Assembly (NCBI RefSeq): GCF_006542765.1
Contig: NZ_SKCD01000022.1
Coordinates: 310,001-374,000 of the forward strand
Reading direction: 5' to 3'
Length of the DNA: 64,000 nt
DNA from: Paenibacillus luteus
Lineage (GTDB): Bacteria; Bacillota; Bacilli; Paenibacillales; Paenibacillaceae
The position numbers and the translations under genes were made by a program. The notes beneath the pieces were generated by a model, which saw nothing but the letters and a program-made list of their open reading frames with translations, did not search any database and was not told the DNA's origin. Positions 18,393-27,434 of this stretch are shown piece after piece; positions within the stretch are counted from its first letter, which is position 1; each line of letters begins with the position of its first letter.

Positions 18393-19310
18393 CTAAAACA
18401 AGCTGCTGTCCGAAACTTTTTTGGCGCAATAGTTGACTGCCGTAATCAGGATTAGGCCGATCACTGCGTTAAACAGACCTATTGCTGAGGCAAAGCTGAA
18501 ATCGGCATTAACCAAACCGACCTTATATACATAAGTAGATATAATCTCCGAGGAGCTCAAGTTCAGATTGTTCTGAAGTAGATACACCTTCTCAAAACCG
18601 ACACTTAGCAGCCCACCTACACTCAAGATCATCAGGATAATAATTGTCGAGCTAATGCCCGGCAGGTCGATATAGCGAATCTTCTGAACTCGGGAGGCGC
18701 CGTCGATCTTCGCTGCTTCATACAGTTCTGGGTTTACGCCAGCTAGAGCCGCAAGATAGATAATGGCACCGTATCCCGTCTCTTGCCAGATCCCCGACCA
18801 GACATAAACAGATGAGAAGCTATCCGCGCTAGCCAACACGTTCGGGGGATTATTTTCGCCGAACAGCTTGGAGAAGAGGGAAAGAGGACCGCTTGTAGGC
18901 GAAAGCATGATTTGAACCATGCCTACCAAAATAACCGTCGAGATAAAATAAGGTGCATACGTAAACATCTGTACAGCCTTTTTGAACCGACCGTTTCTGA
19001 CTTCGTTCAAAGCGAGTGCCAGAATAATCGCGCAAGGAATGGATACCGCAAGATAATAAAGGCTTATGGTTAGCGTGTTCTTAAGCAACGGCCCGAAATA
19101 CGGGGAGGATAGAAACAGCTCAAAATGCTGAAAGCCGACCCAAGGGCTATGCCAAATGCCCAGCACCGGGCTGAAATTGCGGAATGCAATCTGCACCCCC
19201 AGCATCGGCCAATAACTGAATAGCACTAGAAAAGCTGTCGGCAGTGCGATAATGGCGTACAACGGCCAGTGCCTCACGATCCTAAGTTTTATCCCATGAC
19301 TTTGTCTCAT
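18393..19310 (-). CDS. LplB-type sugar importer permease (cassette 2)
   Basis: A 305-residue permease with about six helices and EAA loop ELYEAAKIDGAS near residue 197, ending KKVSDSSLF. The start chosen is ATG 19310, ten bases after GAGG; the in-frame TTG at 19319 nearly touches that site. It is separated from the upstream lipoprotein gene by 75 bases that contain a hairpin, and lies 18 bases before its partner permease. Confidence 0.92.
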   Translation of the reverse strand: MRQSHGIKLRIVRHWPLYAIIALPTAFLVLFSYWPMLGVQIAFRNFSPVLGIWHSPWVGFQHFELFLSSPYFGPLLKNTLTISLYYLAVSIPCAIILALALNEVRNGRFKKAVQMFTYAPYFISTVILVGMVQIMLSPTSGPLSLFSKLFGENNPPNVLASADSFSSVYVWSGIWQETGYGAIIYLAALAGVNPELYEAAKIDGASRVQKIRYIDLPGISSTIIILMILSVGGLLSVGFEKVYLLQNNLNLSSSEIISTYVYKVGLVNADFSFASAIGLFNAVIGLILITAVNYCAKKVSDSSLF

Positions 19311-19341
19311 ATCTATCAATCCTCGCTTAAAGAAATTGCAC

Positions 19342-19373
19342 CATCCTCTCCAAGAAGTCTGAAGAGGAGGATG
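19342..19373 (-). terminator. Intercistronic hairpin after the cassette 2 lipoprotein gene
   Basis: On the minus-strand transcript CATCCT(C)CTC pairs with GAGAGGATG, about 9 bp with one bulge, 13 bases after the lipoprotein stop and before the permease genes. No T-run follows, so an mRNA-stabilising or attenuating role is more likely than full termination. Confidence 0.5.
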
Positions 19374-19385
19374 CCGTTGCTGCTT

Positions 19386-21071
19386 TTATTTCAATGATTC
19401 CAAACTCTTAATGACGGCATCGTCACGCTTGAAGCTGCTCGTATCGAACGGGCCAACCATCGCGGATTGAGTAATGCTCAAATATTCATCCAGCCCTAGC
19501 TTCTGAACGCCGGAGACGTAAGTATCCCAGTCTTTGCTTAGCGATTTGTTGCCTACAATGAATTCAGCAGTCCACTGCTTGACGTAATTATTGATGTTTG
19601 TCTTTAACAGCGAAAACTTTTGGGACTGAGCTGGATCGATCCACATAGATGCAGGCACTACCTCTGCAGGCTGCTTCCCCTTATAGTCCTTCTCCGTGTA
19701 GTAGTGAAGCAGCGCTTCCGAGCCCGAACCGTCAGGCGTAAAGGGGGACTTGGCTACGATACTGTTGCGCCATTCTTCCGCTTGATAGATCGGTCCGAGT
19801 TGGTTCCAACCCCAGGTAAATGGAGTAGGCGGCTGAATATCAATCTCGAATTTTGCCGGCGTGCCCACGAGACCAGTATCGCCTTCCTTCGCTTTGAACC
19901 AATACTTGCCTTCCGGACCGTAATCGGCAATCGTCGTGCCTTCTGTCGTCCAGATGAAATCAAGCAATTTCATGATAGCGATTTTCTCTTCTTCCGAAGC
20001 CTTGTTCGTAATGGCAAATACCGCGCCGCTTACTCCATTGCCGCTGAACGCCGCATATTGCACGCCGTCCGGCCCTTTTAACGGAGGAATGGTTACCCAG
20101 TTGATAACGTCGTTCATGTTCTCCGAGCCGACGACGCAATTCATGCAGCCCCAAGGCACGACTCCCACCTCATGGTTAACAGCTTGCTTGCTCAACACAT
20201 CATTGGTCTGCGTAAATGCCGAGCTGCTGATCAGCCCTTTGGTATACAGCCGATTCATGTATTCCAGACCTTTCTTCCAGCCGTCCTGAATCGCGGCCAA
20301 CTCCACTTGACCGTTTTTGATCTGCAGATGATTACCGCCATCATTGTATGCAAAAGCATTCATAAGAAAAGTGGTCGGATCAGAGTTCCAGCCGTCTGTC
20401 GAGCCTGTTAACGGCAGGATGCCATTTTGCTTGAAGACCTCCAGCGTATGCTCGAATTCCTCGGTTGTGGTTGGAATGCTTAAGCCATGTTCCTCAAGAA
20501 GGGGCTTATAAACCCATAGTTTGCTAGAGTAATAACAGTGAAGGCAATAGTTGTAGAACGGCAGCCCGTAGATGTTGCCGTCCGGAGCAAACAACCCTTG
20601 CGCAAGTGTAGGCGTATCCTGAATGGCATTCCAGACATTAGGGGCATGCTCCTGAAGCAGATCGTTTAGCGGAACAAATACGCCTTGCTGTCCGTATTTC
20701 AACAGGTCTTCATTGTTGAAGTTCCCCGCCCAGAAGATGGACGGATAATCTCCGCTTGCAAGAAGCAGTGGCTGCTTGGTAGCTACGTCCGTGTTGGGCA
20801 CGGTGGACCACTCGATTTCCATATTAAAGTTATCTTCTGCATATTCCGTAAACCAGTTCGTATCCAGATTGCCGTTAAAGCTGGAAGTGCCTGCGAACAA
20901 ATTCACTTTTACGGGCTTGTTGCTGGAAGACGATTCGCCTGAGTTCGTACTGGAGCCAGTCGGCTTGATAGCGCTCTCATTTTTTCCGTTATTGCCCTGC
21001 GAGCATGCGGCCAGCAATCCGATTACCATCATAGCTGCCAACATCATCGCTAATTTACGTTTGACCTTCAT
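19386..21071 (-). CDS. Sugar ABC importer substrate-binding lipoprotein (cassette 2)
   Basis: A 561-residue LplA/YtcQ-like lipoprotein. The signal peptide ends at lipobox LLAAC with Cys23, then a Ser/Asn/Gly linker to about residue 55 and the binding domain. It is the first structural gene of cassette 2. Its ATG 21071 follows AAGGGGTG. The leader is long, nearly 190 bases from a cre-like site, and contains a possible 15-codon leader peptide. The ligand is unknown; the protein is anchored outside the membrane and feeds the permeases at 18393 and 17466. Confidence 0.93.
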   Translation of the reverse strand: MKVKRKLAMMLAAMMVIGLLAACSQGNNGKNESAIKPTGSSTNSGESSSSNKPVKVNLFAGTSSFNGNLDTNWFTEYAEDNFNMEIEWSTVPNTDVATKQPLLLASGDYPSIFWAGNFNNEDLLKYGQQGVFVPLNDLLQEHAPNVWNAIQDTPTLAQGLFAPDGNIYGLPFYNYCLHCYYSSKLWVYKPLLEEHGLSIPTTTEEFEHTLEVFKQNGILPLTGSTDGWNSDPTTFLMNAFAYNDGGNHLQIKNGQVELAAIQDGWKKGLEYMNRLYTKGLISSSAFTQTNDVLSKQAVNHEVGVVPWGCMNCVVGSENMNDVINWVTIPPLKGPDGVQYAAFSGNGVSGAVFAITNKASEEEKIAIMKLLDFIWTTEGTTIADYGPEGKYWFKAKEGDTGLVGTPAKFEIDIQPPTPFTWGWNQLGPIYQAEEWRNSIVAKSPFTPDGSGSEALLHYYTEKDYKGKQPAEVVPASMWIDPAQSQKFSLLKTNINNYVKQWTAEFIVGNKSLSKDWDTYVSGVQKLGLDEYLSITQSAMVGPFDTSSFKRDDAVIKSLESLK

Positions 21072-21093
21072 TCTCGTAACACCCCTTGTGCCA

Positions 21094-21141
21094 TTATAGG
21101 TTTGATTTTACAGTGTTATCCGGCTGTGCAAAGCTTTGCAT
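21094..21141 (-). CDS. Possible 15-residue leader peptide upstream of the cassette 2 lipoprotein
   Basis: ATG 21141 lies nine bases after GGGGGTG (21151-21157) and reads MQSFAQPDNTVKSNL then TAA, ending 22 bases before the lipoprotein start; an in-frame ATG at 21150 is also possible. The 5' end overlaps a perfect 14-bp palindrome (TGCAAAGCTTTGCA, 21127-21140). The strong ribosome site suggests translation, but the frame is short enough to arise by chance. Confidence 0.3.
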   Translation of the reverse strand: MQSFAQPDNTVKSNL

Positions 21142-21259
21142 GCACCGCATCACCCCCTTTTTTCTGAATATTCTGTATTTTACACGTATAAGAATATCCT
21201 ACTTAACAAAATAAACGTTTCTATATACTTTTTTTTGAAGAAGGAACGAGCCGAAAAAA

Positions 21260-21273
21260 TGTAAGCACTTTCA
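21260..21273 (-). promoter_or_regulatory. cre-like site upstream of the cassette 2 lipoprotein
   Basis: TGAAAGTGCTTACA on the minus strand differs from a standard cre (TGAAAGCGCTTACA) at one base. The same 14-mer occurs in the same sense orientation at 52016-52029 in front of the cassette 5 lipoprotein, which supports shared control by CcpA or a LacI-family protein. Confidence 0.5.
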
Positions 21274-21456
21274 ATAAAAATCAGTTTTCTAGAATTTAAG
21301 GGGAGAATCTATCCCAATTCAACTTCTTATAGACTTTCTTTATCCTGTTTTGGAACGACTTTTTCCTAACACAGCTTGATTATAATGGATATCCACACAA
21401 AGTAAAATCGGGTATAATTAAAGCGGTATATAAAAAAATGAAAGTAGTGATTTATT

Positions 21457-22284
21457 TTGAAACATTACATGAAGCAAATGATGGTTACCGCACTGGATCG
21501 AACTTTACCCATCTATATTGAGCTTATGGGCTGGAACGAATGGCAGGAGGAATTTGATCGGCCTGAAGGGTATCACTGCTACCACTGGCTGCATACCACC
21601 AGCGGTGAAGGGCAATTCGAATGTGCCGGGTCGACGGTGACATTAGCCCCAAATCAGGGCATACTGCTGCCGCCCCATGTGCCTCATCGATATGTCACGT
21701 TGTCGCATCCCTGGTCGACTTGGTATGTTACCTTCAATGGCAATCTCGCGCCAACGATCGTATCTTCGCTAGGTCTCGCCACTTCTACAGTCATTACATG
21801 GGAGCCCGAATCCAGAATGGCCAAGCTTCACAGGAGAAGCCACAAGCTGGCGCTAAGCCATCTAGATTTCAACGGAATGGAAGGCTCCTCCTTTCTCTAT
21901 CGATTTCTGATGGATTTGAAGCGCTATGGGCAAGTGGACAAACAGCGCTCCCACTCCCAGCATTCGCTCCGACTGATGCCTTTGTTCCAATATATGGAAA
22001 AAAACTTTCATAACCCGTCTATCGGCCTTGGCGATCTCTCCAGTTACGCAGACCTTAGCTCACAGCGGCTCAACTACCTGTTCAAGATCACAACCGGAAT
22101 GAGTCCCTATCAATATCTGATAAACCTGCGCATTCAGAAAGCCAAAGAGTATCTGATCAATGACAGAACATTAACCATTAAATCGATATCATCCTTGGTG
22201 GGTTTTCTGGATGACAGCCACTTTGTGTCCACCTTTCGAAATTTCGAGAATATGACTCCGCTGCGTTTCCGGGAGCTCAGCTAG
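21457..22284 (+). CDS. AraC-family regulator divergent from cassette 2
   Basis: A 275-residue one-component regulator. The N-terminal half is an AraC-type cupin (ligand-binding) domain including LLPPHVPHRYVTL; the C-terminal ~100 residues are a double helix-turn-helix ending FRNFENMTPLRFRELS. It is divergent from cassette 2, which lacks a two-component pair, so it is the likely sugar-responsive activator of that cassette. The start is uncertain: TTG 21457 or ATG 21469, neither with a strong ribosome site. Its stop codon shares CTAG with the stop of the convergent response regulator, leaving no room for a terminator between them. Confidence 0.9.
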   Translation: MKHYMKQMMVTALDRTLPIYIELMGWNEWQEEFDRPEGYHCYHWLHTTSGEGQFECAGSTVTLAPNQGILLPPHVPHRYVTLSHPWSTWYVTFNGNLAPTIVSSLGLATSTVITWEPESRMAKLHRRSHKLALSHLDFNGMEGSSFLYRFLMDLKRYGQVDKQRSHSQHSLRLMPLFQYMEKNFHNPSIGLGDLSSYADLSSQRLNYLFKITTGMSPYQYLINLRIQKAKEYLINDRTLTIKSISSLVGFLDDSHFVSTFRNFENMTPLRFRELS

Positions 22285-23864
22285 GAGCCATCCCTGAATT
22301 CCTGGGGTGTTACCCCGAAGCGCTCTTTAAAAACCTTGATAAAATACGTCGGGTTTTTATAACCCAAATGCGAAGCAATTTCATAAATCTTGTATCTGCT
22401 GTCCTTTAATAAAACAACTGCATTATTCATCCTCAAGCGCAGCAAGTAATCAGAGATCGTCTCTCCTGTCTCCCGCTTGAACACTTTCGAAACATGAGTT
22501 GGATGCATATACACATAATCCGCAATAGCCTGCAGCGACACGTCTTCCGACAGGCGCTCCTGTAAAAACTGATGAATCTGCGCAACCAGCGTGTGGCGGT
22601 TAGCCGACATTTCCGAATTCAACTCATTCTGCAGCCGCTCCATAATATCAGCAGCCCAATAGGCCAACTCCTCGATGGTTTTCATTTCCGTTGTTCTATG
22701 CAAGCGATAATCGGCCAGAAGCTTGCCATTTTTATGCACAAAGTACGAGTAGGCGGACTTCAGCGAGTAATAAATCTCGGACAAATGTTCATTAGAGCCG
22801 TTATATTTGGATTTCCATTCCTCCACAATCTCTTCCAGCTTCTCCTTCGCTCCCGACCAGTTGCCCGCTTCCATCAAATGCTGAAATAAAGGGGGCGAGT
22901 AAAGGGAGCCTACCACATGGGATACCCATCTCCTGTGCTCGCCGCCAAGTCGTACGACCAAATCGTGTTCATGTCCAACTTGCAAACGCATGGTGGCGAT
23001 GCAGCGCTGATAGAGCTCCTCCAATCCTCCCGCAAGCGTTTCGATCGGAGACAGCACTACCGTGATGGCAAGATGCAGCAGTTCACTGACTACCCGTCTC
23101 ATCTCATCCACTAGCAGTTCGATGCCTTGATCGGTTATATCCCCGGTATCACGCCGAATTACAAACACCAGATTACCGTAGAGATCTTCACTGCTCCAAA
23201 TATTTCCGGATTCAGACAGCAGCTCCTCCACAATATTCGCGACGGCAAAGCCCAGTATTGGCATATCTGACGGTTGATATCGTAAGTACACATCATGAAT
23301 TCGGACCAATATGAGAGATACTTGATCATCGTAGAGAATCGGAATATTGTACAACCCCAATTGCTCAGCTAATTTGCCCTTCGGAATCGTTTGACCCCGG
23401 ATAAGGTTATTAAGCAAATTCGCGCGCAGCGCAGGAAGATTGCGATGCACCAAGGCTTGCGAATGGACAAAAGCTCTTGCTTGCTCCTGCTCTTCTCTTC
23501 TAGCATTCGCCGTTTCATTAACGGCGGCCAGCAGCTCCGAGTCCTTTACCGGCTTGAGCAAATAATGAGACGCCTTATGCTTAAGCCCTTCCTGAGCGTA
23601 TTCAAACTCTGCATGTCCGGTCAAAAGCATGCAGGATATATGAGGCCACTGGCTCTTGATGGCCTTGATCAAATCTATGCCCGTTATACCCGGCATGCGA
23701 ACATCGGTAATGACAATGTCCACTGTCTCCGTCTGTATAATTTCCAATGCCTGTTTGCCGGAGTATGCCGCAAAACAAGCCGTGATTCCAGCCTCCTGCC
23801 ATGGAATGCTCGCGATCATGCTGTCCACCAGGTGCTCCTCATCATCCACGATTAACAGCTTCAT
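22281..23864 (-). CDS. YesN-type response regulator, AraC output (cassette 3)
   Basis: A 527-residue regulator: receiver domain with VDD pocket, phosphoacceptor Asp54 (VITDVRMPG) and LLKP lysine; a long middle region; and a C-terminal AraC DNA-binding domain ending FGVTPQEFRDGS. The start is ATG 23864, nine bases after GGAGG and two bases after the kinase stop; an ATG at 23870 would overlap the kinase stop but sits too near the ribosome site. The arrangement TGA, two bases, ATG is the same as in cassette 1. It probably activates the cassette 3 importer, and perhaps the divergent GH42/GH29 genes. Confidence 0.93.
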   Translation of the reverse strand: MKLLIVDDEEHLVDSMIASIPWQEAGITACFAAYSGKQALEIIQTETVDIVITDVRMPGITGIDLIKAIKSQWPHISCMLLTGHAEFEYAQEGLKHKASHYLLKPVKDSELLAAVNETANARREEQEQARAFVHSQALVHRNLPALRANLLNNLIRGQTIPKGKLAEQLGLYNIPILYDDQVSLILVRIHDVYLRYQPSDMPILGFAVANIVEELLSESGNIWSSEDLYGNLVFVIRRDTGDITDQGIELLVDEMRRVVSELLHLAITVVLSPIETLAGGLEELYQRCIATMRLQVGHEHDLVVRLGGEHRRWVSHVVGSLYSPPLFQHLMEAGNWSGAKEKLEEIVEEWKSKYNGSNEHLSEIYYSLKSAYSYFVHKNGKLLADYRLHRTTEMKTIEELAYWAADIMERLQNELNSEMSANRHTLVAQIHQFLQERLSEDVSLQAIADYVYMHPTHVSKVFKRETGETISDYLLRLRMNNAVVLLKDSRYKIYEIASHLGYKNPTYFIKVFKERFGVTPQEFRDGS

Positions 23865-23866
23865 GT

Positions 23867-25597
23867 TCATTCGCCTCCTTCTCTCCAACGCAGTTCGGCT
23901 CGAAGTCCCCCGGCAGCGTTGCACGATAGCCTCACGCCGGAATCCGCCTCGTAACGCAGCCGCAGCCGTCGATGGACATTCCGTAAGCCGCAGCTCTCCG
24001 TGCGATCATCGGGACTGCCGTTCAACATCCGCTGAAGCGCCATTACCTTCTCCGTCGTCATCGCTCCGCCATTGTCCTCTACGATCAATACATTCATGCT
24101 CCCAGAGAGGTTGCCCGTTATGGTTATGACACCGTCGCCCTCCATACCTTCTATGCCGTGAATCAGTGCATTCTCAATGATCGGCTGCAGAATCAATCGA
24201 GGTACGGTCACTTCCAACAACTCAGGCATCACCTGGATCGAATATTTAATTCGTTTCATTCGCATCCGATGTATGCTCAAATAGTCGTCAGCGTTCTTTA
24301 ACTCCTCGGAAAGCTTGACGAGTTGATTCTCGACACGTGTGGTGTAGCGATAATAATCGGAGAGATGGTAGGCCATGTTAATCACGGCATCTTTGTTGCC
24401 GAGCTTGGTCATGCTAACCACATAAGTCAGGCTGTTATAAAGAAAATGCGGATTGATCTGGGATTGCAATTGCTTAAGCTCGGCTTCGCGCGCATACAGC
24501 TTCTGCTCAAGCACATTCTCAATTAACTGTTGTACTTGCTCTGCCATTTCGTTGAATCTGGAAATGACCAGTCTGAATTCATTGTTAACCCGCAGCGGAA
24601 TTCTTGATTTGTATTGGCCCATTTTGATCTGCTGCACCCCTTTTACAAGCGCCCCCAAAGGCACCTGCACATTACGGTACAGCAGCCAGGAGACGACGAT
24701 GCCGACAATGAGAAGCAGCCCCAGGACTAGATAACTGAACTGATTGGTCACCCGCAGTGGTGTAAGGATCTCATCCAGCGGCACAATATGGACCACATAG
24801 CCGTCAAGAGCCTGAACATCGGAATAGGTCAACAGATATGAAGTGCCGTTGAGTTTCAGAGTTAAGTCTCCTTCGTTCGCAAGCGAAATGCTCTGCAACG
24901 CTGACAGACCTTGTTCAAGGAGAAGCGGAGGCATCGAGCTGGCAGTCAGATATGCTTCACGAGACCTATAGAACAAAACCTCTCCGTTGCCCTGCGCCTT
25001 GAATTCATCCAGCATACGAATTACGTTGCTCATATCGAAGCCAATCTCGATAATGGCGTTCGCGTTTGTAATGCCTCCTTCGAACTGCTCGAAGGTAAGA
25101 TGAATGACCTTGCCAAGCTCACCGACACCACTACGGTTCCAAATAAAATTCCAATTCTCCTCGCTTAACTTCCGAAGCCGCTCCGGGTTGAACATCGTCC
25201 CATGCATGGTAGACAAGGATTGCTTCGACTGCGGCGAATACACGGTAATATCATTGATCCAGTTCGTAGAGGCCGCCTGAAGATTCAGCTTGTCCAAAAT
25301 AATTTTCTTCTTTTTGATCTGCTCGTAATGGCTGGTGTTAAGCAGAGACAAATCTTGAAATTCAACTACATTCGGATCGCGAAGCAGCATATGTGAAAAA
25401 GTTTCCATCTGCATGATGATATGGTTCATCTGCGTGCCTAGTGTCGACAACCGGCTAATGTTAGACTGTTTCAGTTGGCCGGTGATGACGTCTTCATTTA
25501 CCCTGTTGGAGTATACCGAAAGGATCAGAACCGGCAGCAGCAGCAAGACGAGCGAGCCGACCAGTTTAGAAAAGAGACTGCGTTCCTTTTTGCTCAT
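23867..25597 (-). CDS. YesM-type sensor histidine kinase (cassette 3)
   Basis: A 576-residue membrane kinase. One helix lies near residues 12-27 and another around 290-310; the extracytoplasmic region between them is the presumed sensor; then HAMP, a His_kinase domain with His384 in QINPHFLYNSL, and a C-terminal ATPase with IENALIHG and VEDNGGAM. The N-terminal ATG 25597 has only a weak ribosome site. It lies 29 bases after the cassette 3 permease gene and is coupled to its response regulator. Confidence 0.93.
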   Translation of the reverse strand: MSKKERSLFSKLVGSLVLLLLPVLILSVYSNRVNEDVITGQLKQSNISRLSTLGTQMNHIIMQMETFSHMLLRDPNVVEFQDLSLLNTSHYEQIKKKKIILDKLNLQAASTNWINDITVYSPQSKQSLSTMHGTMFNPERLRKLSEENWNFIWNRSGVGELGKVIHLTFEQFEGGITNANAIIEIGFDMSNVIRMLDEFKAQGNGEVLFYRSREAYLTASSMPPLLLEQGLSALQSISLANEGDLTLKLNGTSYLLTYSDVQALDGYVVHIVPLDEILTPLRVTNQFSYLVLGLLLIVGIVVSWLLYRNVQVPLGALVKGVQQIKMGQYKSRIPLRVNNEFRLVISRFNEMAEQVQQLIENVLEQKLYAREAELKQLQSQINPHFLYNSLTYVVSMTKLGNKDAVINMAYHLSDYYRYTTRVENQLVKLSEELKNADDYLSIHRMRMKRIKYSIQVMPELLEVTVPRLILQPIIENALIHGIEGMEGDGVITITGNLSGSMNVLIVEDNGGAMTTEKVMALQRMLNGSPDDRTESCGLRNVHRRLRLRYEADSGVRLSCNAAGGLRAELRWREGGE

Positions 25598-25626
25598 CCG
25601 CCACGACTCCCGAGTTTTTGCCTATT

Positions 25627-26496
25627 TTATTCCTTGACCGCTCCCATCGTCAAGCCTTGCACGAAAAACCTCTGAAGGAAAGGATACACGATCAAAATAG
25701 GCAAAGCGCCAATCAGGATCTGTGCTGATCGAACCGTCCGCTCCGACAAAATCTGAAGCTGCCCCGGATCAATGTTGGTATTGCGCATGTCCCCGCTCTG
25801 AATGATGGTCTGAAGGAAGGTGGCCAGCGGGTACTTCCGATAATCTGTCATGTAGATCAAACCGTCAAACCATGAATTCCAGTGCCAAACCATAGCAAAC
25901 AAAGACAGCGTAGCCAGGGAAGGAAGCGACAGTGGAAGATAGATGGAAACTAGTGACCGTATATACCCCGCTCCGTCTATATGTGCCGCCTCTTCGAGTT
26001 CTTTAGGAATAGCCCGAAAAAACTGCATCATCAGAATCGTATTAAACACATTGACTGCGGATGGCAGAATCAGCGCCCAAAGGGTATTGGTCAGTTCAAG
26101 CTGAGTAACGACAAGGTAGGTAGGAATCAATCCGCCGTTAAATAGCATGGTAAATACGAAGAACCATGCATAAAAAGATCTTCCGGCAAACGACCGCGAC
26201 AGCGTATAGGCTGCCGTTACAGTCAAAAACATAGAGAATAATGTACCAACAACCGTCCTTTCCACCGAAAAGAGCAAAGAACGCAGAAAAGAAGGATTCG
26301 TCAACGTTCTCAAATAAGCCTCGGCCGTAAAATCGACAGGCCAGAAATAGACCCGGTTGGCAGTAGCGGCGGAGCTGGAGCTAAAGGATACGGCACCCAC
26401 ATGGATGAGCGGCAATATACATAGAATTGCTAATACTGCTAAAAAAATAGTGTTTCCTGTCGTAAACCAACGATATGCAATCGTCTTTTGATGCAT
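25627..26496 (-). CDS. YtcP/LplC-type sugar importer permease (cassette 3)
   Basis: A 289-residue MalG-like permease with about six helices, EAA loop ELEEAAHIDGAG near residue 168 and C-terminus FLQRFFVQGLTMGAVKE. It is encoded 19 bases after its partner permease and before the kinase. The ATG at 26496 is unambiguous. Confidence 0.93.
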   Translation of the reverse strand: MHQKTIAYRWFTTGNTIFLAVLAILCILPLIHVGAVSFSSSSAATANRVYFWPVDFTAEAYLRTLTNPSFLRSLLFSVERTVVGTLFSMFLTVTAAYTLSRSFAGRSFYAWFFVFTMLFNGGLIPTYLVVTQLELTNTLWALILPSAVNVFNTILMMQFFRAIPKELEEAAHIDGAGYIRSLVSIYLPLSLPSLATLSLFAMVWHWNSWFDGLIYMTDYRKYPLATFLQTIIQSGDMRNTNIDPGQLQILSERTVRSAQILIGALPILIVYPFLQRFFVQGLTMGAVKE

Positions 26497-26515
26497 GATT
26501 TATCACCTGCCTATG

Positions 26516-27427
26516 TCAAAAAATTCTATAATTGCCGAAGCGGTAGGCAAGTCGGTATGCTGCAACAATAAGTACGAAGCTAACAACCGATTTGAATAAA
26601 CCGACAGCTGTTGCAAAGCTGAACGACCCGCTCATGAGGCCTACCCTGTACACAAAGGTATCAATAATATCGCCTGTCTTATAGACCAATGGATTGTACA
26701 AATTAAAAATTTGATCGAAGCCTGCATTGAGGATGTTGCCCAAAGACAGTGTACCCACTACCAATATAACAGGCACCATCGCTGGCAGCGTGACATGAAG
26801 CGTCTGCTTGAAACGGCCCGCGCCATCTATCTCCGCCGCTTCGTACAACGACATATTGATACCGCTCATCGCCGCGAGATAGATGATGGCGGAGAAGCCG
26901 AATTCCTTCCATACATCGCTTACGATAACCGTCACCCTGAACCATGTACCGTCTCCAAGAAAGAACACAGGCTCGGCGCCTAATAATAAAATCAACTGAT
27001 TGATAATGCCTTTATTGCCCAGAATGTCCGTCAATATGCCGCCGAGAATCACCCAAGACAGAAAATGAGGCAGATAAACCAGCGTTTGAACAAAACGTTT
27101 GAATACGAGCTTGCGAACTTCATTAAGCAGCAGTGCAAAAACGATTGGCACCACGATATTCGCGACAATCTTAAAAGCAGCGATAATCAAGGTGTTATAG
27201 ATCACCTGCAAGCTGTCAGGATACGTAAACATGTATTGAAAATGCTCAAAACCAACCCATGCTGACTTCAGCAGTCCCAAACGAGGCTTATAGTCTTGAA
27301 ATGCCATGACTAATCCTGCCATTGGCGCATAATTAAATATCAGCAAGCAGATTACCGATGGCAAAATAATCAAATGAAGAGGGAGATGGCGAAACAACCC
27401 TCTCCTGATCTTCTTTCCCTCCGTCAT
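26516..27427 (-). CDS. LplB-type sugar importer permease (cassette 3)
   Basis: A 303-residue permease with about six helices and EAA loop SLYEAAEIDGAG near residue 196, ending YRFGNYRIF. It begins only 7 bases after the lipoprotein stop, the only cassette here with no room for a hairpin between the lipoprotein and the next gene. It forms the transmembrane channel with the permease at 25627. Confidence 0.93.
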   Translation of the reverse strand: MTEGKKIRRGLFRHLPLHLIILPSVICLLIFNYAPMAGLVMAFQDYKPRLGLLKSAWVGFEHFQYMFTYPDSLQVIYNTLIIAAFKIVANIVVPIVFALLLNEVRKLVFKRFVQTLVYLPHFLSWVILGGILTDILGNKGIINQLILLLGAEPVFFLGDGTWFRVTVIVSDVWKEFGFSAIIYLAAMSGINMSLYEAAEIDGAGRFKQTLHVTLPAMVPVILVVGTLSLGNILNAGFDQIFNLYNPLVYKTGDIIDTFVYRVGLMSGSFSFATAVGLFKSVVSFVLIVAAYRLAYRFGNYRIF

Positions 27428-27434
27428 TTAAAGC

